Shown here: positions 58,756-64,000 of the stretch, piece after piece
Numbering within the stretch: position 1 is the first letter of the stretch
How the letters are laid out: the number at the start of each line of letters is the position of its first letter
DNA from: Aphrophora alni
Lineage: Eukaryota; Arthropoda; Insecta; Hemiptera; Aphrophoridae
Length of the DNA: 64,000 nucleotides
Direction: 5' to 3'
Assembly (NCBI GenBank): GCA_963513935.1
Contig: OY740772.1
Location: 103,435,340-103,499,339 of the forward strand
Made by a program: the position numbers and the translations under genes
The notes under the pieces: generated by a model
What the model was told of the DNA's origin: nothing
Database searches by the model: none
Seen by the model: the letters and a program-made list of their open reading frames with translations, nothing else

Positions 58756-59351
58756 GTAAGGCATTTTCTTATTTGTCAGAATAAAATTAATCTTTCATCT
58801 TTATTGTCAAATAGGTTTTCTTTGAATTGTTTTACTTGAAAACAGTTAATCATTCATTGAAGTGAGGTACCTTCATAGATTTGGAGGATTTTGTAATTGG
58901 AGAAATTCACAAACTCAGAGGACTTCATAGACTCGGAGAACAGAGGGGGGCCAGATGATAATAGGTAAATAAATACGTTTTAGGATATGCCATTGAATTA
59001 AAATACTTTGCATGTTTTTATAAAACATGACCAAAAAAAAAAAAAATGGAGTGAAACCAAAATGGATTAAGCCGAAATTGTATGTTTAAATGTAAAACTA
59101 TTTATGTCTTGTCTTGTGTCTATAAGATTCTGAATAAAATATACAGCGTTTTAAAGAAATGACATCACGATAAAATAATTTTCAGTTCTCAAAATTGGCA
59201 ATTTGGAGATTCTTCACATCAGAATTTTTTTTACTTCAATTTTTTAAAATTTTTGAAGCTCTTTCTGCTCTTTGGTCAACTTTCCATTTTCACATTTTTT
59301 TTTACTAATTCTACAAACCTGTAAACAAACTTATGATTAAAATTGTTCTAG

Positions 59352-59536
59352 ATGACAATGATTTTAGTTCAAACGACATACCCACAATGTTTTCAATCAC
59401 TTTTAGTATAGTGAAAATGAAACCTTTAGAAGTTTTATTGAAAATGAAGCCAAACACTTTCAGCACAGAATATAAAAATAATCAACCACTTTGGTGTGAT
59501 TTTACAAGCTGTCATATCCTAAGCATCTTATTTTAG
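59352..59536 (+). CDS. Putative exon 6 (copy B)
   Basis: Same open frame and TAG end as 21358-21542, with NN to KN and QT to QP type changes. Confidence 0.33.
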
Positions 59537-59633
59537 TGAGTATGGTCTTGGGAATCCCAAGGGAACCTAGTTGGATCTATAACTTTATTCATGTAGTCTT
59601 AAATCTGATCCTTTTGTTTATATTTCCTATCAG

Positions 59634-59835
59634 GTTTCTCTTTAACTCTAGTTCTTTTCTGAGTTATATGCGATCTGTCCTTCTTTACTCCATCCCTGAT
59701 AATCTCGAAGTTATTGCGACTGGAAATATGTCACAAAATTATCTCACATCCACTGTTAATGTGTACAGCACCATAAAATGTAGTTCTACATCAAAGTTAG
59801 ATTACGAGGCTGTTATTTCTGTTAAACCTTATTGA
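59634..59835 (+). other. Open segment after acceptor-like site (copy B)
   Basis: Counterpart of 21640-21841, same length, open, with differences only in the first third. Confidence 0.25.
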
Positions 59836-60139
59836 CTATTCATCAGCCGATATGAACGTTCGTAGTTTTATGTCAAATGTTATTTTATTTAGTGAGTAGT
59901 GTTTTCTGATTTAAGAGATCGATTTTTGTAAAAAAAAGGAAAGATTATTACATATGTAGGTTAGAGTTTAATACCGCACGTAGCCTATTATATTGAAATT
60001 TTGTATGGATAGGAGACACAAGCTTACCTTGAAAAGTGGTTTTTAGTACTACCTTATAGTACACAATAGAAAAACGCACAATAAAACACTAAATTTCTGA
60101 AATATTTTGTAAACTCTGCTCATTTTCTCAATCAGTAGA

Positions 60140-60220
60140 AATATAAAAAGAAGACTAAATCGTTATAGTTTGGTTGCAGAGGATCCTACAATCTTTTTAC
60201 CTTAGTCTTCTTTTTATATT
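60140..60220. repeat. 19-bp inverted repeat (copy B)
   Basis: Arms 60140-60158 and 60202-60220 are exact reverse complements, as in copy A. Confidence 0.75.
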
Positions 60221-60613
60221 CTCTTGACCAACTCTTTTCCAACTCTGACCTATTAAAGTATTCGAGGGCTAGGAGTCTTTATTTTATCTCCTTATCTTCT
60301 TTCTTTTTTGTAAGTTGATAATGATAAGAAGTTTTTCACTTTTAACCCTGGAGTGGTACCCTTCCTAATAGGACTGTTGTTGTAATAATGTATCTATTCG
60401 TAATTTATACTATTCTGGGTGACAAAAATTCAACTCTAAAAATTAGTATTTTATTTATTTAATTATTAGGTATAAAAATACGATACAGCTGGCAAAAAAA
60501 TTTACTTTAAATTTAAAATAACATTGCTTAACACATACTTTAATTTGAGATATTTAAAAAAAAATTTCCATCAAAATTTAATGGAAAATACTGATTAATG
60601 TCCATTATTATAA

Positions 60614-60880
60614 TACAGAGTGTTTGAAAAAGACCTCCCTACTTTTATGTATAAATTTAATAGTGAAATTAATAAACAAATACATCGAGTACATACAAAG
60701 AAAGAGAATACCTTAAAGTTTTTTTTTAATGTTAGTAAACTTCAATGTGGGATTCATTTGTTGCCCTACACATGTCAAGATGATATTCCACTTCTCGCCA
60801 GGTTTCACTAACAGCACGTGTAACTGCCTCAACCGCTGCGATGTTTCTTTCCCGTAAATCTTTGAGATCTAGATGGGCCT
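60614..60880 (-). pseudogene. Tc1/mariner-like C-terminal remnant (copy B)
   Basis: Counterpart of 22621-22885; the frame here reads HLDLKDLRERNIAAVEAVT before the shared C-terminus. Terminal repeat CAGAGTGTTTGAAAAAGACC at 60616. Confidence 0.65.
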
Positions 60881-60896
60881 TTTACAATAATCACTT

Positions 60897-62633
60897 TCAT
60901 TTGCACACGACTTCTCCTCTGTGTTCTAACCAAAACGGCTGGTCACATTTTAGACAGTAGTTTTTTCATAATGGGACATTTTACATGTTGTTCTTTTCTC
61001 GCTGGAGCTTGCTCTTTGTTTTGACCAAGTAGCCTAATCCCCTAATGATGGTTTGTATGAGTCGTGGCAGTGTTGTGAGTTTTAGACCCGTTTCTTGCCA
61101 TGGAGTTACAAGGTCTCGATATTGGTCTTTATATACACTTATCGGGAAATTGCACTTTCACCCTTAGTTGTCCAGATTCAATTCATGATGCTGTAACTAT
61201 TAATAGCTACTGTAATCACTGTTCAGTAAAAAAATGCAAATAGGTCATTGTTTTGTTTTTCTTGAGCAGAACATAACACTGCTCATTTCATCAATAGAAT
61301 CAACCTCTCCTTTTGTCTGATTGTAATGTTCAACGATGACAGGTTTTTTGGTACTCGGTAACAAATTTTTGTCTTGGTCTATAGTGGATATAATGCACAC
61401 GACATTGTTTTTTCTTTGATTTATATGAAACCAGTGTTATAGGTCCACTAAAGAAAAACTTATTATCTTCTTTAGCTCTTCCCTTATGGGTAATCATACA
61501 AGTAGGGAGTTCTGGCTTGTTTTCATGCATAGTTAGTTTGCCTTTAGCTAACCTAGCGGCCAGAGGGATACTGGAAAACTAATTACCCATTGTTATGTTT
61601 CTGTCAGTATCTTCAGATGATGTTTTTGGCAGAGGTTCTTATAGTGTTGTTGGAAGTTCTTCAGTCCATTTGTAGCTATTCTTCCCTTTTACAACTTTTA
61701 TAGTCCTAGGTGTTTGAGATCCAGTTGTTTTGTCAAAAGTTTCTTGATAATAAGTAGATGTTGATGGTTATCTGAAATGTAATAATTAAATGAAAAGGGG
61801 TTTGAAAAATTAATTTTATTTTGTAAAAGAAATGAAGTTATTTATTTACTGAATTTAAAATTGCTCGATTTTTAAATTCGAAAAAAAAAAGCTTTCGCTT
61901 AAGGTACCAATTTAGAAAAAGTGAAGTTAATTATTTAAATCTCAGGGTGTAAGTTCTTTTTTAAGTGTACTACAGTGAATTATCTGGGTAAATGAAGAAC
62001 TCTTATTTATCCTGAAACTTGACATGTATTTATTAAACAGTAAAATATCAGTACATTGATATCATTATTAAAACAAATCATATAGATCACTTATATTACA
62101 CATCCTAATCTCAAATATTATTATTTCCTTTTAAGAAGGTTTAAATTTTTAAAATCTTGAATTTACTCTAAGTTGCAACTGGAAAATCATTTATAAAACA
62201 AAACAGCTTGAAAATATCTGTTTTCTAATATTGAATTTACTTTATTTAAAGAAGAGAAATATGTCAGTAGACATTTATTGATCATTTATATGAAAAAAAT
62301 ATGATTACTTAGAAATATTAAAATTATAAAAATTAAAGCATCAAACATAATAAATTTTGTACAATAAACATATTACATTCTGTGTGTTAAATAACACGTT
62401 TTTTACCAGTCTGAGTTACCATTTGAGTTAATATTACAGATAGTTTTCTTTTGACTGGAAAATGTGCAGATTCATCCTGTGACTGATAACTCTTCAGTCG
62501 ATTGTTTATAATCATCAGATCCAGAGTCCAATCATATATTATCCTTGGCTTCTCTGTCACCATCTAAATTTCCAACATCGGAATCATCATTTATGTCTAT
62601 AAGTCTGTCTATTTCGGATGATTGTAAAGCCAT
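60897..62633 (-). pseudogene. piggyBac-like transposase relic (copy B)
   Basis: ATG at 62633 and zinc-ribbon end with stop at 60897-60899. The C-terminal block is longer in one frame here (61330-61530, with ENKPELPTCMITHKGRA and FFFSGPITLVSYK). About 130 bp more of the body is kept at 61071-61200, but about 1 kb including the junction with the solo LTR is lost. The TTAA terminus is at 60342. Confidence 0.8.
61822..62411 (-). mobile_element. Solo LTR fragment (copy B)
   Basis: First ~590 bp of the diverged LTR seen at 23684-25090. It ends abruptly at TTTTACCAGTC, followed by about 9 bp of filler and then piggyBac N-terminal sequence, consistent with a deletion. Confidence 0.58.
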
Positions 62634-63047
62634 TTTCACAAATTATTTAAAAGATAAAATAAAAACACTAAGATAGTATGAGAAAAAATATTTACAAACT
62701 TAACTTAATATTTAGGACACTATTTACAACAATTATATAAAAAACATTCACCAAGTTCTAATAAATAAATAAAAATATAAATTGCAGTATTTCAGATAAA
62801 ACTGACACTAATTGTATCTATTTGTAAAACTGAATTGTCCAAAACAAATATTGATCACTCTCTGGATGTAGCAACAGATGTATTGACCTTAGGAAGATGA
62901 GTGAGATAGATTGATTGGTAGAGTCGCTTCAAAAACCTATTTGCATTACTGTATCTAAAAACAAACTTGCATTCGTAAAAATGATAATTTTTTACAAATT
63001 TTAACATTATATGTATATATATATATATGTTAATTTTTTTGTTCCAG

Positions 63048-63110
63048 ATCCAGAATTATCCTGGAACAAGGTGTTGTAAAGGATTTTAAGATGGAAGTAA
63101 TTATTAAAAT
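63048..63110 (+). other. Exon-like 63-nt segment (copy B)
   Basis: Counterpart of 25863-25925, both splice signals kept. An added (TA)n insertion lies just upstream. Confidence 0.33.
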
Positions 63111-63807
63111 GTAAGTTAACTATGAATTTATTATTTTGTTCAATTATAAAAACAATTGTGACTAAAAATATACAAAACTCTTTTTAAAAGGTAAACTAAT
63201 GATAAACGTAACTCCTTTGAGCAGAAATGGGAAAGAAAATTAATTTTTTCAGTTCATTTTACTTCAAGTTTCAATTGGTCCTGCTACTAGACGTTGAAGA
63301 GTTCTGTATGTCCGTCTGATGGTTTGGCTTTCATATTGTAAGAAATAACTGACAGTTGATAATTTGATAATTGATTATACAGCTGTGAGTTATAGAAACA
63401 TCCAAATTTGACTAATTTTGTGTATAATTAATGTTTGTAAATTGTTGTTCTACTGAAATATGTTGTTAAATCAACTTATCAGTTTTCTTTAGTTACTTCT
63501 TTGAAGAAGAATCCAATTTTTCATTTCTTTGTTACTATAGTTTGTACTGTCATTATAAATAATTCTATTTCGTTGGTCAAAATTATCATTCTTCTTTCTT
63601 CTTCATTTGGCATTTTTATTTTTTTTTTGTCAAATTTGAAGACAAAAAAATAAAAAGTCATTTCGTAATAGAAGAACAATAATTTAATATTTATTGTAAG
63701 TTGTAAATGAAAATATAAAAGTTTTTTTTTTTTTTTCATATCAGTTTTTGTAGTTTTTCAAATAGTTTGTAGAAATATATCAATTTGTTTTATTTTTTGC
63801 TTTATAG

Positions 63808-63903
63808 ACAATCTTGTGTGCATCTTTAACCTATGTCCTTCCTATACCTTCATATCCTCAATCCTTATACACAAGCTGTAGCTGGACACCTAACTGGCCC
63901 TCT
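63808..63903 (+). CDS. Putative 96-nt exon (copy B)
   Basis: Counterpart of 26610-26705, open for 32 codons in the same phase with two replacements (PQP to PIP, SYS to SCS). Confidence 0.33.
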
Positions 63904-64000
63904 GTAAGTATTAGTAGAAAACTTTATGAGTTTAATAAAGAATAATTTTTGTTTTCGTGTTTCAAGTCAAAACCATTGTGGTCACCATCATCTATTTATA

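Larger units (their letters stand above)
47118..64000 (+). repeat. Segmental duplication, copy B (continues beyond the window)
   Basis: Direct repeat of 343-26802. It lacks the 8.56-kb LTR element (empty ATGT site at 55015-55018) and has lost about 980 bp corresponding to 24272-25253. It contains about 130 bp (61071-61200) absent from A. It carries its own lesions in the LINE and in the putative exons. Confidence 0.93.

Overview
The window is AT-rich, intron-rich eukaryotic DNA packed with transposable elements. A jockey-clade LINE, piggyBac and Tc1/mariner relics and Ty3/Gypsy LTR elements together point to an arthropod, most likely an insect; the species cannot be named from the sequence. 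No bacterial features, rRNA, tRNA or CRISPR arrays were seen.

Large-scale layout: positions 343-26802 (copy A) recur in the same orientation from 47118 to the window end (copy B), with roughly 1-2 % substitutions by eye plus indels. The repeat period is about 46.8 kb. The two copies carry the same older insertions: a decayed full-length jockey LINE, a 5'-truncated jockey LINE on the minus strand, a piggyBac relic holding a Tc1/mariner relic and a diverged solo LTR. They differ by a young 8.56-kb LTR element present only in A, a deletion of about 1 kb in B, a minisatellite with four units in A and two in B, and microsatellite lengths. This can be a real tandem segmental duplication or two haplotypes placed end to end by an assembler.

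The most active-looking content is a pair of related Ty3/Gypsy-type LTR elements. The autonomous one (31926-44044, plus strand, 12.1 kb) has 1.61-kb LTRs with no difference I could see, a 4-bp target duplication, an intact Gag (715 aa) and an intact Pol (protease, RT, RNase H, integrase, GPY/F module) in the -1 frame, then about 3.1 kb of non-coding tail. The second (8481-17040, minus strand, 8.56 kb) shares LTRs, leader, the coiled-coil N-terminal half of Gag and the non-coding tail. It lacks the Gag core and all of Pol and instead carries an unrelated C-terminal half of its own 591-codon ORF. It looks like a recently mobilised non-autonomous partner. Copy B preserves its empty target site.

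Between the transposons, copies A and B hold a chain of short, well-spliced candidate exons on the plus strand (17850-21542 in A). Their reading phases join into one open frame in A, which suggests a partial host gene built of micro-exons; copy B has lesions in it. Further exon-like segments follow at 25863-30411. The rest is AT-rich spacer with microsatellites, minisatellites and inverted repeats.
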